From Paraglaciecola arctica (lineage in GTDB: Bacteria > Pseudomonadota > Gammaproteobacteria > Enterobacterales > Alteromonadaceae): DNA of 50,499 nt. The position numbers and the translations under genes were made by a program. A model generated the notes under the pieces. That model ran no database searches, had not been told where the DNA came from, and worked only from the letters and a program-made list of their open reading frames with translations. Location: NCBI GenBank assembly GCA_003232445.1, contig QIJM01000245.1:1-50499 (forward strand), written 5' to 3'. Positions 1 to 8,946 of this stretch are shown here, piece by piece. How positions within the stretch are numbered: the first letter of the stretch is position 1; every line of letters begins with the position of its first letter.

Positions 1-108
1 GAAGGTCAAATAGCCTTGTTCTTTACCTTTAGCAATGAGGAGTTTTATCTGCGACTGCTTGCTTTGCACCATATAACTTACGCTTCTCGAAATTAGTTGA
101 ATATTCAT
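1..108 (-). CDS. rpoD: RNA polymerase sigma-70 factor RpoD, N-terminal fragment
   Basis: Only the first codons are inside the window; the gene runs off the left edge. Read on the minus strand, the peptide contains QSQIKLLIAKGKEQGYLTF, which matches the conserved start of region 1.1 of the primary sigma factor. The gene lies directly downstream of dnaG on the same strand, as in the classic rpsU-dnaG-rpoD block. Two in-frame ATG codons are possible. The one at 108 has a good Shine-Dalgarno (GAGGGG, about 6 bases upstream) and would add 12 residues. The one at 72 gives the length usual for the family. I list the longer form but the start is uncertain. Confidence 0.85.
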   Translation of the reverse strand, partial: MNIQLISRSVSYMVQSKQSQIKLLIAKGKEQGYLTF

Positions 109-238
109 CAAAACCCCTCGCCAGAGAGGATTTACGCTGTCACTTGCTTAATTGACCTAGTAAATACCTTGTATTCACTAGAGTGCTAGCGAATTAGCCA
201 GTATAGCAGACTCACTAAGCATTGGGCTAGATGTTGGG

Positions 239-2005
239 TCATTTTTGTTCTTTTACAAGTAGGTTAAGTTCTTGTTTTTCTGCATCGGTTAATTTGCTAA
301 CCCTCGACTTGGAAAACAACTCATCCATACGGCTTTGTAAATGCCAATCTAGTAGCTTGGCAAAGCTATCTTTAAACACTGCAGATAGGTTTTGTTCAGG
401 GTATTCCCAGATCATTAATTTAGCTAACTGAGCACTTTGTGGGTGATTGCGAAAATGCTCTAAGACTTGTGCTGTATTCGCCTGCGGCTTGTTTAAACAA
501 AACTGATAAAGCTCAATTAACATCGTTATGCCTGGGATATCAACTGACACTAAAGGAGTGGGATCAGCGGCCTGACATTTTGCCGCTAAACTAGGATCAT
601 CTAATAACAATCTAATCATCATGCGTACGGGTGATATTGTGCTCTTATTGGGTGTATTGAAGTCTATTTTTTTTGGGTTTTTTCGTTGATTTGCCTGAGC
701 GATATCACGCTCTAACTTATGTTTGTTTTGGTCGCCCATATGATTGCTTAAATCAGACAATAAAATTTCCCGAATATTATCGCCGACTATTTGTTCAATT
801 AGCGGTACTGCTTCGGCTTTTAACGCTGCTTTGCCTTCAATGCTGCCTACGTGATGACGTTGTAATAAGTTATCAAAAAAGAACTTAGACAAAGGAACTG
901 CATCGTTTTTTAGGTTTTCTTCAAAGGTTTCTTTGCCAATTTTACGGACTAAACTGTCGGGATCTTCGCCATCGGGTAAAAACAGGAACTTCATCTCCAC
1001 CCCATCTTTAAGAAAAGGCAGGGCGTTTTCTAAGGCGCGCCAAGCGGCTTCTCTGCCTGCACGGTCACCATCGTAACAACACACTACTTCACGGGTGGCG
1101 CGAAATAACATTTGAATATGTTCTGGTGTGGTGGCGGTGCCTAGGGATGCAACGGCATAGTCGATACCAAATTGCCCAAGAGCGACAACATCCATATAAC
1201 CTTCGACTATCATGACTCGGGTTAAATTTCGATGAGCTTGTTTGGTTTGATAGAAGCCATATAATTCATGACCTTTATGAAATATACGGGTTTCGGGTGA
1301 GTTCAGATATTTGGGGCCGCCATCTTCTAATACTCTGCCACCAAAACCAATAACACGCCCACGTTTGTCACGAATGGGGAACATAATACGATCGCGGAAA
1401 AAGTCGAATCGTCTTCTGTTGTCATTTTCGGTGATAAGTTTTAAGTCAAGTAACTGCTCTTGATATACAGGGCTTACACCGAAGGTCTTAAGTACTGAAT
1501 CCCATTCGGGAGGGGCATAACCCATATCAAAGGCTTTGACTATTTCGCCACTGAGCCCACGATTTTTTAGGTAATTGATTGCTTTATCTTTGTCAGGATG
1601 CACTCTGAGTTGTTGAGCAAAGTATTTAGCTACTTTTTCCATTAACTCATAATCGTTTTCTTTTTGTTGTTTTTGCTCCGCTGACGGGGGAGGGGCACCG
1701 CCTTTTTCTCGTGGCACCTCGATACTATGATATTGTGCCAGTTCTTCGATGGCTTCTGGAAATTCTAGCCGGTCAAATTCCATCAAAAATGAAATGACAT
1801 TGCCATGAGCACCACAGCCAAAGCAGTGATAAAACTGTTTGTCTTGGCTAACGGTGAAAGAAGGACTTTTTTCATCGTGAAAAGGGCAGCAAGCTTGATG
1901 ATTACGACCGGCTTTTTTAAGGCGGACACGACTGTCAATCAGTTCAATTATGTCTGTGCGAGCAATAATGTCATCAATAAACTCGCGGGGGATACGACCA
2001 GACAT
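239..2005 (-). CDS. dnaG: DNA primase DnaG
   Basis: Synthesises the RNA primers for chromosome replication at the fork, in association with the DnaB helicase. At 588 residues it has the usual length. The N-terminal CHC2-type zinc finger is visible around residues 40-64 (CPFHDEKSPSF, then CFGCGAHG). The TOPRIM catalytic core shows VEGYMDVVAL and a DGDRAGREAA acidic motif near residues 265-320. The C-terminal third is the poorly conserved DnaB-interaction region. It sits between yqeY and rpoD in the conserved macromolecular-synthesis order. A hairpin terminator between yqeY and dnaG suggests expression is tuned separately from rpsU, as is known for the E. coli operon. Confidence 0.97.
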   Translation of the reverse strand: MSGRIPREFIDDIIARTDIIELIDSRVRLKKAGRNHQACCPFHDEKSPSFTVSQDKQFYHCFGCGAHGNVISFLMEFDRLEFPEAIEELAQYHSIEVPREKGGAPPPSAEQKQQKENDYELMEKVAKYFAQQLRVHPDKDKAINYLKNRGLSGEIVKAFDMGYAPPEWDSVLKTFGVSPVYQEQLLDLKLITENDNRRRFDFFRDRIMFPIRDKRGRVIGFGGRVLEDGGPKYLNSPETRIFHKGHELYGFYQTKQAHRNLTRVMIVEGYMDVVALGQFGIDYAVASLGTATTPEHIQMLFRATREVVCCYDGDRAGREAAWRALENALPFLKDGVEMKFLFLPDGEDPDSLVRKIGKETFEENLKNDAVPLSKFFFDNLLQRHHVGSIEGKAALKAEAVPLIEQIVGDNIREILLSDLSNHMGDQNKHKLERDIAQANQRKNPKKIDFNTPNKSTISPVRMMIRLLLDDPSLAAKCQAADPTPLVSVDIPGITMLIELYQFCLNKPQANTAQVLEHFRNHPQSAQLAKLMIWEYPEQNLSAVFKDSFAKLLDWHLQSRMDELFSKSRVSKLTDAEKQELNLLVKEQK

Positions 2006-2127
2006 TATACCTTCTCAATTAACAACAACGGATGAATATAATGCCATATAGTTTGGAACATTTAAGCTTTATACCCACATGCCACCTCAAATGTCTGAAA
2101 CGTGCATTTCTAGGGGGTATATGTACT

Positions 2128-2157
2128 TAAATAAACAAACCGCATCGAAGTGCGGTT
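2128..2157 (-). terminator. Intrinsic terminator or attenuator between yqeY and dnaG
   Basis: A perfect 7-bp stem (AACCGCA paired with TGCGGTT, 2138-2144 with 2151-2157) closes a 6-base loop. Read on the minus strand it is followed by the T-rich run TGTTTATTT. It lies downstream of yqeY and upstream of dnaG. In E. coli an internal terminator between rpsU and dnaG keeps primase low, and this is the likely counterpart. Confidence 0.6.
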
Positions 2158-2200
2158 GGTAAAATATTGAACTATAATATTGAACTATAAGTGGGATTTT

Positions 2201-2662
2201 CTAAGAATTAAGTCTGGCTTTTATTTTGCCACTTAATTGCCCCATATCAGCACGGCCTTGGACTTTAGGTTTCAGCCAAGACATGACTTTACCCATATCC
2301 TGCATACCCGATGCAGCTGATTCTGCCATCGCTTGTACAATCAACGCATCAAGCTCTTCTTCGCTAAGAGCTTTGGGCAGGAAATCATGCAAAATAACAA
2401 TTTCTGTTAGTTCGATATCAAGTAAATCTTGACGACCCGCAGTCTCATATTGACTTGCTGCATCCTTTCGCTGTTTTACCATCTTGATTAATATCGCAAG
2501 GATACCATCGTCATTGAGAGCAATATAATCGGGATCGGTACGCCCATCGATTTCATGTTGCTTTACGGCAGACAAAGCCATGCGAATAGTGCCAAGACGA
2601 ATTTTGTCTCTAGCACGCATGGCATCTTTTTGTGCATTTTTTAAATCATCTAATAAAGACAT
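2201..2662 (-). CDS. yqeY: GatB/YqeY domain protein
   Basis: A small protein of about 153 residues related to the tRNA-binding tail domain of the GatB subunit of tRNA amidotransferases. Its precise role is not established. The sequence MSLLDDLKNAQKDAMRARDK at the N terminus and the C-terminal pattern (MGKVMSWLKPKVQGRADMG) are characteristic of the family. I start at the ATG at 2662; a TTG four codons upstream is in frame but less likely. Its place between rpsU and dnaG is common in gammaproteobacteria. Confidence 0.93.
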   Translation of the reverse strand: MSLLDDLKNAQKDAMRARDKIRLGTIRMALSAVKQHEIDGRTDPDYIALNDDGILAILIKMVKQRKDAASQYETAGRQDLLDIELTEIVILHDFLPKALSEEELDALIVQAMAESAASGMQDMGKVMSWLKPKVQGRADMGQLSGKIKARLNS

Positions 2663-2744
2663 GGAGTGACTCAATGAAAACGGAAAAAGGATATGTGATA
2701 AAACGACTTAAAGCGCGTTATAAATAACGCGTTTCAGAAGAGAT

Positions 2745-2960
2745 TTAGTATAATCTGATGCGACGAGCGTTTTCGCGAGATAACTTCTTCAAAAGACGTT
2801 TCTTAGCGGCAGCTTTTTTACGTTTACGTTCCCAAGTAGGCTTTTCAAAATATTCGCGACGACGAACTTCAGAAAGTACACCTGCTTTTTCACATGAACG
2901 TTTAAAACGACGCAATGCAACATCAAAAGGTTCGTTCTCTCTTACTTTAACGATTGGCAT
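2745..2960 (-). CDS. rpsU: 30S ribosomal protein S21
   Basis: A 71-residue, strongly basic protein that starts MPIVKVRENEPFDVALRRFK and ends in KRLLKKLSRENARRIRLY. It has the full length and signature of bacterial S21, a small-subunit protein involved in start-site recognition near the anti-Shine-Dalgarno region. It is the first gene of the rpsU-yqeY-dnaG-rpoD block and is divergent from tsaD. Confidence 0.98.
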   Translation of the reverse strand: MPIVKVRENEPFDVALRRFKRSCEKAGVLSEVRRREYFEKPTWERKRKKAAAKKRLLKKLSRENARRIRLY

Positions 2961-3180
2961 TAAACTCTTACCTCAAAAAATAAAAACTATATCGTGCCGG
3001 CGCAATGAATCGCCAGCTCGGTTAAAAATGGTGCGGAATTCTAATCATATCCCTAAGGGATGTAAAGTCTTGATAGGCTAAAAACCTGATTAATTCAAAC
3101 AAATGTCATATTAAATTGGAGGTTTGACTGCTAATCAGTAGAATGCCGGCAGTTTAAAACATTTTTGTTAGAAATTGAAT

Positions 3181-4194
3181 ATGCGTGTATTAGGTATTGA
3201 AACCTCTTGTGATGAGACAGGTGTGGCGATTTATGATGAGCAACAAGGGTTGTTGGCCCACCAATTATATAGCCAAGTGAAACTACATGCTGATTATGGT
3301 GGTGTGGTGCCCGAGCTTGCTTCTAGAGATCATGTACGCAAACTAGTGCCATTAATAAAGGCATCTTTGCAAGAGGCTAATTGTAGTGCCAAAGACATCG
3401 ATGGTATCGCTTTCACCAAAGGCCCAGGGTTAGTCGGGGCTTTGTTAGTGGGCTCATCAGTAGCGCGCAGCTTGGCTTATGCTTGGCATAAACCTGCCGT
3501 TGGCGTGCACCATATGGAAGGGCATTTGCTTGCTCCTATGTTAGATGACCCCGCACCTGAATTTCCTTTTGTTGCACTTTTGGTTTCAGGTGGACATTCG
3601 ATGATGGTGAAAGTAGAAGGTATCGGTCAATACGAAGTATTAGGTGAATCGGTAGACGATGCTGCGGGAGAAGCCTTCGACAAAACGGCTAAGTTACTTG
3701 GGCTAGATTATCCCGGAGGCCCTCTACTGGCTAAATTAGCTGAAAAGGGTGAGGCAGGGCATTATAAATTTCCACGCCCCATGACCACTAAACCTGGCTT
3801 AGATTTTAGTTTCAGTGGTTTAAAAACCTTCGCCGCTAATACCATTCGAGCATCAGATGGCTCAGATCAAACACGGGCAAACATTGCCTATGCTTTCCAA
3901 GAAGCCGTAGTCGATACCTTAGCCATTAAATGCAAACGCGCTTTAAAACACACTCACTTAAAACGTTTGGTCATTGCGGGTGGTGTGAGCGCTAATAAAC
4001 AGTTACGTGAAGATTTTGCTGGCATGATGAAGTCACTCAAAGGTGAAGTGTTTTATCCTAGGTTGGAATTCTGTACTGACAACGGCGCTATGATCGCCTA
4101 TGCAGGGTTACAGCGACTTAAAGCGGGTGAAATAGAAGGTTTGTCTACCAAGGCTAGGCCTCGCTGGTCGCTGGAAGAATTAGACGCTATTTAG
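3181..4194 (+). CDS. tsaD: tRNA N6-threonylcarbamoyladenosine transferase TsaD
   Basis: Transfers the threonylcarbamoyl group onto A37 of tRNAs that read ANN codons, working with TsaB and TsaE. The protein has 337 residues from the ATG at 3181, the standard length; a TTG two codons upstream is ignored. The N-terminal ASKHA-fold motif MRVLGIETSCDETG, the metal-binding HHMEGH motif near residue 111 and VSGGHS are all present. It is divergent from rpsU, an arrangement conserved in many gammaproteobacteria. Confidence 0.97.
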   Translation: MRVLGIETSCDETGVAIYDEQQGLLAHQLYSQVKLHADYGGVVPELASRDHVRKLVPLIKASLQEANCSAKDIDGIAFTKGPGLVGALLVGSSVARSLAYAWHKPAVGVHHMEGHLLAPMLDDPAPEFPFVALLVSGGHSMMVKVEGIGQYEVLGESVDDAAGEAFDKTAKLLGLDYPGGPLLAKLAEKGEAGHYKFPRPMTTKPGLDFSFSGLKTFAANTIRASDGSDQTRANIAYAFQEAVVDTLAIKCKRALKHTHLKRLVIAGGVSANKQLREDFAGMMKSLKGEVFYPRLEFCTDNGAMIAYAGLQRLKAGEIEGLSTKARPRWSLEELDAI

Positions 4195-4231
4195 ATAAAA
4201 GTTAACCCTTAGCCCAGGTATGTTTTTATTG

Positions 4232-4828
4232 TTAGTGGTCGTTTTTTCTCGCTATTTTTTGTTCTTGTCCTTTTAATAGCCGAACAATATTGTCTTTATG
4301 GCGGAGCACAATTAATACGCTTAATATTATGACGGGTATCGTATAGTCGGGTTTTACCAACCAAGTAAATAAAGGGGCTAGGCTGACTGATATAATCGCA
4401 GCTAAGGATGAATAATTGCTTATTCTTGCGACTAAACCCCAAGTCAAGATTAGCATTACCGCTAAGTCTAAACCTAAAGGTAAAATAGCTCCGAGTGCTG
4501 TGGCGACTGCCTTACCACCAGAAAAATCAAAAAACAGAGGAAACATGTGGCCTATACAGGCAAAAACCGCCACAAATGCCAAATAAACAGGCTCTAGGCC
4601 AAAATAATAACTGCCCCACACTGGAATAGTACCTTTTAATACATCGAATACTAAAACCAACGCCGCCGGAAATTTTCCGCCTATGCGCAACACATTAGTG
4701 GCTCCAGGGTTGCCTGAACCTTGATCTCTGGGATCGCCTAAGCTGAACAACCGGCATACTAAAACTGCACTGGAAATAGAACCCAGTAAATAGGCCGAAG
4801 CAAAGATTAATATAGTTAGTGCTGTCAT
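4232..4828 (-). CDS. plsY: Glycerol-3-phosphate acyltransferase PlsY
   Basis: A polytopic inner-membrane enzyme that transfers the acyl group of acyl-phosphate to glycerol-3-phosphate, the first step of phospholipid synthesis. It has 198 residues and about five membrane spans. The family motifs are visible: LLGSISSAV near the N terminus, GSGNPGATNVLR around residues 37-48, and FFDFSGGKAVAT around residues 98-109. It is divergent from folB. Confidence 0.97.
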   Translation of the reverse strand: MTALTILIFASAYLLGSISSAVLVCRLFSLGDPRDQGSGNPGATNVLRIGGKFPAALVLVFDVLKGTIPVWGSYYFGLEPVYLAFVAVFACIGHMFPLFFDFSGGKAVATALGAILPLGLDLAVMLILTWGLVARISNYSSLAAIISVSLAPLFTWLVKPDYTIPVIILSVLIVLRHKDNIVRLLKGQEQKIARKNDH

Positions 4829-4903
4829 GTACTTGTATTAAAAGAATGAGTTACAATTTAGCAGAATATACCAAACTCCCATAAAATGCAGCGCGGATCA
4901 CCA

Positions 4904-5263
4904 ATGGATAAAATTCATATTGAAGGGCTTGAGGTCTTAACGTTGATTGGCGTATATGACTGGGAAAGAAAACATCAACAACGATTAATAGTTGATGTTG
5001 AACTTAGTGCTGACCTTTCTTTGGCGGCGCAAACAGACGATGTAGACAATACGCTAAATTATGCTCTGATAGCTCAAGGCATAAGCGACTTTGCTGCAAA
5101 AAGCCAATATAAACTGATTGAAGCCTTGGCAAGCCATATGGTTGACTGGTTGCTACAGTCCTTTCCTATGCTTAAAGTAGTGCGCCTCAAGTTGAGTAAG
5201 CCCGATATTCTGGCGAATGCTAAAAATGTCGCGGTAGAATTTACTAAGGAGCAAACTCTTTGA
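4904..5263 (+). CDS. folB: Dihydroneopterin aldolase FolB
   Basis: Folate pathway enzyme converting 7,8-dihydroneopterin to 6-hydroxymethyl-dihydropterin and glycolaldehyde. The 119-residue protein begins MDKIHIEGLEVLTLIGVYDWE, the usual FolB start. Conserved positions include LNYALIAQGI and a C-terminal KLSKPDILANAKNVAVE. An ATG six codons upstream is in frame but would add an atypical leader. The stop codon overlaps the TTG start of folK, which suggests translational coupling. Confidence 0.95.
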   Translation: MDKIHIEGLEVLTLIGVYDWERKHQQRLIVDVELSADLSLAAQTDDVDNTLNYALIAQGISDFAAKSQYKLIEALASHMVDWLLQSFPMLKVVRLKLSKPDILANAKNVAVEFTKEQTL

Positions 5264-5781
5264 GTATTGACACCGAGCAGTCACATATTATCTATATAAG
5301 TGTCGGTAGCAATGTAGATAAAGAGAAACATACAAAAGCTGGATTACAAGGGATGTATCAGGCATTTGGTGAGTTGACTCTTTCCTCTGTTTTTGAAAGT
5401 GAATCTGTGGGATTTGAAGGCAGCAACTTTTACAATTTAGTGATTAAGGCTAGTACTAGCTTGTCCATTGCAGAGGTATGCTGTGCTCTTAAACAAATAG
5501 AACAAGACAACAAACGTCAGCGTGATGAACAAAAATTTTCTCCGAGAACACTAGATTTGGACTTGCTGCTATACGATCACCAGGTGACGACTCAGCCAAT
5601 AGCATTACCTCGCCCAGAGGTACTTTATAATGCATTTGTGTTAAAACCCTTAGCCGAAATTGCCGCTGATGACGTCCATCCTGTAGTGAACAAAAGTTAC
5701 GCCAACCTTTGGCAGACATATGATAAAAGCCAACAGAAACTGTGGGCGATTAAATTTGAATGGAGTCCAATCAACATATGA
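5260..5781 (+). CDS. folK: HPPK, 6-hydroxymethyl-dihydropterin pyrophosphokinase FolK
   Basis: Catalyses ATP-dependent pyrophosphorylation of the FolB product. The 173-residue protein has the HPPK landmarks: an ISVGSNVDKE start region, FYNLVIKAST, and the signature FSPRTLDLDLLLYD around residues 86-105. Translation probably begins at a TTG that overlaps the folB stop (TTGA). The 3' end overlaps uppP by an ATGA, so folB-folK-uppP form a tight operon. Confidence 0.93.
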   Translation: MSIDTEQSHIIYISVGSNVDKEKHTKAGLQGMYQAFGELTLSSVFESESVGFEGSNFYNLVIKASTSLSIAEVCCALKQIEQDNKRQRDEQKFSPRTLDLDLLLYDHQVTTQPIALPRPEVLYNAFVLKPLAEIAADDVHPVVNKSYANLWQTYDKSQQKLWAIKFEWSPINI

Positions 5782-6578
5782 CATTATTTGAAATTATTAT
5801 CTTGGCGATCATTCAAGGATTGACTGAATTTTTACCTATATCTAGTTCAGCTCACTTAATTTTACCTTCTGAGGTATTGGGTTGGAATGATCAAGGTCTA
5901 GCTTACGATGTGGCCGTACATGTGGGCAGTTTGCTAGCTGTGATGATCTATTTCCGTAGGGATATTATACGCTTAACCGGTGCTTGGTTCCGTTATGGGT
6001 TGAGCCAAAACCAAATACAGGACAGTCGTTTAGCTTGGTGGATTATTATTGGCAGCATTCCCGCGGTGATGTTTGGGTTTGCCTTTAAGGATCTTATAGA
6101 AATATACGCCCGTTCAGCCTTAGTCATTGCTATTACGACTATTGTTTTTGGTTTACTGCTTTGGTATGCGGATAACAAAGCTACTCAGGTTAAAACTGTG
6201 CATCAGATTACTTGGAAAAATGTGGTTTTTATTGGTCTTGCACAGGCCATCGCTATTATTCCTGGTACGTCACGCTCAGGTATCACTATGACAGCTGGAT
6301 TGATGATTGGTTTAGATAGAGAAAGTGCTGCGCGCTTTTCATTTTTATTGTCTATACCTGTGATACTAGGTGCGGGGCTATTTGCTACCTATGACTTAGT
6401 GCAAACCCCCAATGCTATTGATTGGAATGCCTTGTTGTTTGGTGCTGTATTTTCATTCGTCAGTGCCTATGCTTGTATTTATTTGTTTTTAGCGTGGATC
6501 TCCAAAATTGGCATGTTGCCATTTGTGATCTATAGATTGATTCTAGGTGTCGCACTATTACTGTTTGTATTTATTTAG
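5778..6578 (+). CDS. uppP: Undecaprenyl-diphosphatase UppP (BacA)
   Basis: Recycles undecaprenyl pyrophosphate to the monophosphate carrier used by peptidoglycan and exopolysaccharide synthesis. The membrane protein has 266 residues. The two conserved catalytic loops are clear: QGLTEFLPISSSAHL near the N terminus and PGTSRSGITMTAGL around residues 160-173. The ATG at 5778 overlaps the folK stop (ATGA); an upstream in-frame ATG at 5760 is less likely. Confidence 0.96.
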   Translation: MTLFEIIILAIIQGLTEFLPISSSAHLILPSEVLGWNDQGLAYDVAVHVGSLLAVMIYFRRDIIRLTGAWFRYGLSQNQIQDSRLAWWIIIGSIPAVMFGFAFKDLIEIYARSALVIAITTIVFGLLLWYADNKATQVKTVHQITWKNVVFIGLAQAIAIIPGTSRSGITMTAGLMIGLDRESAARFSFLLSIPVILGAGLFATYDLVQTPNAIDWNALLFGAVFSFVSAYACIYLFLAWISKIGMLPFVIYRLILGVALLLFVFI

Positions 6579-6591
6579 GAAGGAAGAAACG

Positions 6592-6939
6592 ATGAGCCAA
6601 ACTATTTTCACCAAAATAATCAATAGAGAAATTCCTGCTGAGATCCTTTATGAAGATGAATTAGCTTTGGCGTTCAGCGATATTAATCCACAAGCACCCA
6701 TACATTTTTTGGTTATCCCCAAAAAACCGATCACCACTATTAATGATATTGAACAAGAAGATAAAGCCTTAGTCGGTCATTTGTATTGGGTGGCAGCACA
6801 ATTAGCTGAAAAACAGGGTTTCGCTCAAGATGGTTATAGAGCTGTGATGAACTGCAACAAAAACGGTGGGCAAACTGTGTATCACATTCATTTGCACGTA
6901 TTAGCAGGCAAAGCCATGGGTTGGCCGCCTTATCAATAA
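6592..6939 (+). CDS. hinT: HIT-family purine nucleoside phosphoramidase (HinT-like)
   Basis: A small histidine-triad hydrolase of 115 residues that cleaves adenosine phosphoramidates. The active-site motif HIHLHVLAG lies near residues 97-105, preceded by NGGQTVY. The start at 6592 has a strong Shine-Dalgarno (AGGAAGGAAG). The gene is 13 bases after uppP and is convergent with the GGDEF-EAL gene, with only 9 bases between them. Confidence 0.95.
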   Translation: MSQTIFTKIINREIPAEILYEDELALAFSDINPQAPIHFLVIPKKPITTINDIEQEDKALVGHLYWVAAQLAEKQGFAQDGYRAVMNCNKNGGQTVYHIHLHVLAGKAMGWPPYQ

Positions 6940-6948
6940 AGGTTAAAG

Positions 6949-8892
6949 TCAGCTTGAATGGTGATTAATATAGCTTTTGACTTTGCTTAGTTCGAGTGGC
7001 TTAGCAAAGTAATAACCTTGTAACATTTCAATCCCTAATTCCGAAAGGATCTCTGCTTGCTGTTGGGTTTCTATACCTTCAGCAATCATATCGTAATTGA
7101 GAGTCGAAGCCATCTGTTTGACCGCTTTGATGATCGCCATACCGTTTGTATTGAGTTTATTAATAAATGAGCGATCGATCTTTATGGTATCGGCCGCTAA
7201 GTCTTGGATCACTGAAAGCGATGAATATTCAGTACCAAAGTCATCTATCGACACCTTAATTCCCATGGATTGTAGCTCTTTGATCCGGTGAAACATCGTT
7301 TCTTTATCGTTGGAAAAAATTGACTCGGTAATTTCTATGGTGAGCTTTTCAGCATCAAGTTGCGCAGCTCCTAATGCTGACTCGACAAATTCAATAAAGT
7401 TTGAATTGTGTAATTGCAAAACCGATACATTAACACTGACCGAAGGTTGGTTATTTTTACAGGCATCAAGCCACTCAGCCGCAGCAATGCAGGATTGTTG
7501 TAATACCCAATTACCAATTGAATTAATTAAACCATATTGCTCGGCAATGCTAATAAATTCATCAGGGGGGACATTTTCTCCATCGAAATCCCATCTTAGT
7601 AAAGCTTCAAAGGCAACCACTTGATGGGATACAGACTGAACTATCGGTTGATAAACCATACGAAGTTGTTGTTTATCGATGGCCTCTGCTAGTCCTATTT
7701 TCAACTTCTGTTCGCGAAACAAGCGTTGTCTCATTTCTTTGTTAAATAAGCCAACTGAGCGTGGAGAGCTTTTTTTCTGATAATACATGGCAGTATCAGC
7801 CAGTTGAATGAGCTCATCAGCCTTGGTGCTATGTTTTGGATAAAGAGCAATGCCAACTGTTGCACCTATGGACAGTCTATTGCTCTCAAAGTCGTAATAT
7901 TCTGAAATTTTATTAATGATCGTATTTGCATAGTTAACTGCCATATCTTGGTCTGCGCCCATAAAAGTAATCAAAAATTCATCACCTCCCCAGCGGCATA
8001 ACAAGTGTTGTTCATCGCGAAACTGCTCTAATCGTTTCGCTGTTTGTTTGAGTACTTTGTCTCCTGTTTCATGGCCTAACGTATCGTTAATTTTTTTAAA
8101 ACCATCTAAATCGATGAACAACAGAGCAATAGGGATACCATTTTTTTCACTCAATTTTAGTTGTTCTTGTAGGTGATGCATAAATGCTGAGCGATTGAAT
8201 AAGCCAGTGAGAGGATCAAGGTTAGATAACTGATAAATTTTCGCCGTTCGCTGGGCGACCTTTTGTTCCATTTGATTAACCAGCAGCGCATTTTCATTTT
8301 TGAGTCGAATGGCATTCCGTGTAAAATCTGCAGATTTTTTTGCTGTAATCATCATTACTACACTAAATGCAAGGCCTAAGAGGCCAAGGATCTGCTGATA
8401 CTGTTCAAAAGACAGTAACATCCCAATTGAAAATGGGCCTAACATAATGAGTGCATAACTCATTGCGGTAAACCTATGTGCGGCTAACACAGTTGCTGCT
8501 CCCCCCGCTAAGGCCGACACTACAATGATCATACATGCGAGCTCAGTGCTGTTGGCATAACTAAATACATATAGGCAGTAGGCACACCACATAATACCGG
8601 AGATGAGTGCACCAGAAATAAATCGCATGACTGCTTTTTTTCCATCACAATCTTGGTCTTTGTCACGCCTATCCCAGCGATAAACGTCAATCATTCTAAC
8701 CAGCATGAGTAAAGACATGCCAGCCCACCAAATGTATTTTTGTACTTGTATTTCAACAGTATTGAAGCCAAAAACCAGAAGGCTAGACGCGAATAGAGTC
8801 ACCAAAATTCCCGCTTTGGCGTTTCCATAAAGCAGATCTGCACTATCCTGATGGTAGTAGGCTGCTTGTTGCGGGGGATCCTCGGCTATCAA
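6949..8892 (-). CDS. Membrane diguanylate cyclase/phosphodiesterase (GGDEF-EAL)
   Basis: A 647-residue protein with an N-terminal membrane region of about five or six helices (roughly residues 28-190), a short coiled linker, a GGDEF domain and a C-terminal EAL domain. The cyclase signature is intact (RWGGDEFL). The EAL domain keeps EALLRW, EITES, IDDFG, IKIDRSFI and AEGIET, so phosphodiesterase activity is likely. No RxxD inhibitory site is seen at the usual position before GGDEF. It probably makes or breaks c-di-GMP in response to an unknown membrane signal; which activity dominates cannot be told from sequence. Confidence 0.93.
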   Translation of the reverse strand: MIAEDPPQQAAYYHQDSADLLYGNAKAGILVTLFASSLLVFGFNTVEIQVQKYIWWAGMSLLMLVRMIDVYRWDRRDKDQDCDGKKAVMRFISGALISGIMWCAYCLYVFSYANSTELACMIIVVSALAGGAATVLAAHRFTAMSYALIMLGPFSIGMLLSFEQYQQILGLLGLAFSVVMMITAKKSADFTRNAIRLKNENALLVNQMEQKVAQRTAKIYQLSNLDPLTGLFNRSAFMHHLQEQLKLSEKNGIPIALLFIDLDGFKKINDTLGHETGDKVLKQTAKRLEQFRDEQHLLCRWGGDEFLITFMGADQDMAVNYANTIINKISEYYDFESNRLSIGATVGIALYPKHSTKADELIQLADTAMYYQKKSSPRSVGLFNKEMRQRLFREQKLKIGLAEAIDKQQLRMVYQPIVQSVSHQVVAFEALLRWDFDGENVPPDEFISIAEQYGLINSIGNWVLQQSCIAAAEWLDACKNNQPSVSVNVSVLQLHNSNFIEFVESALGAAQLDAEKLTIEITESIFSNDKETMFHRIKELQSMGIKVSIDDFGTEYSSLSVIQDLAADTIKIDRSFINKLNTNGMAIIKAVKQMASTLNYDMIAEGIETQQQAEILSELGIEMLQGYYFAKPLELSKVKSYINHHSS

Positions 8893-8946
8893 ATAGTGAC
8901 TCCTAGTCGGACAATTTTATTGTCGAGTGAAAGCATTATGATTACC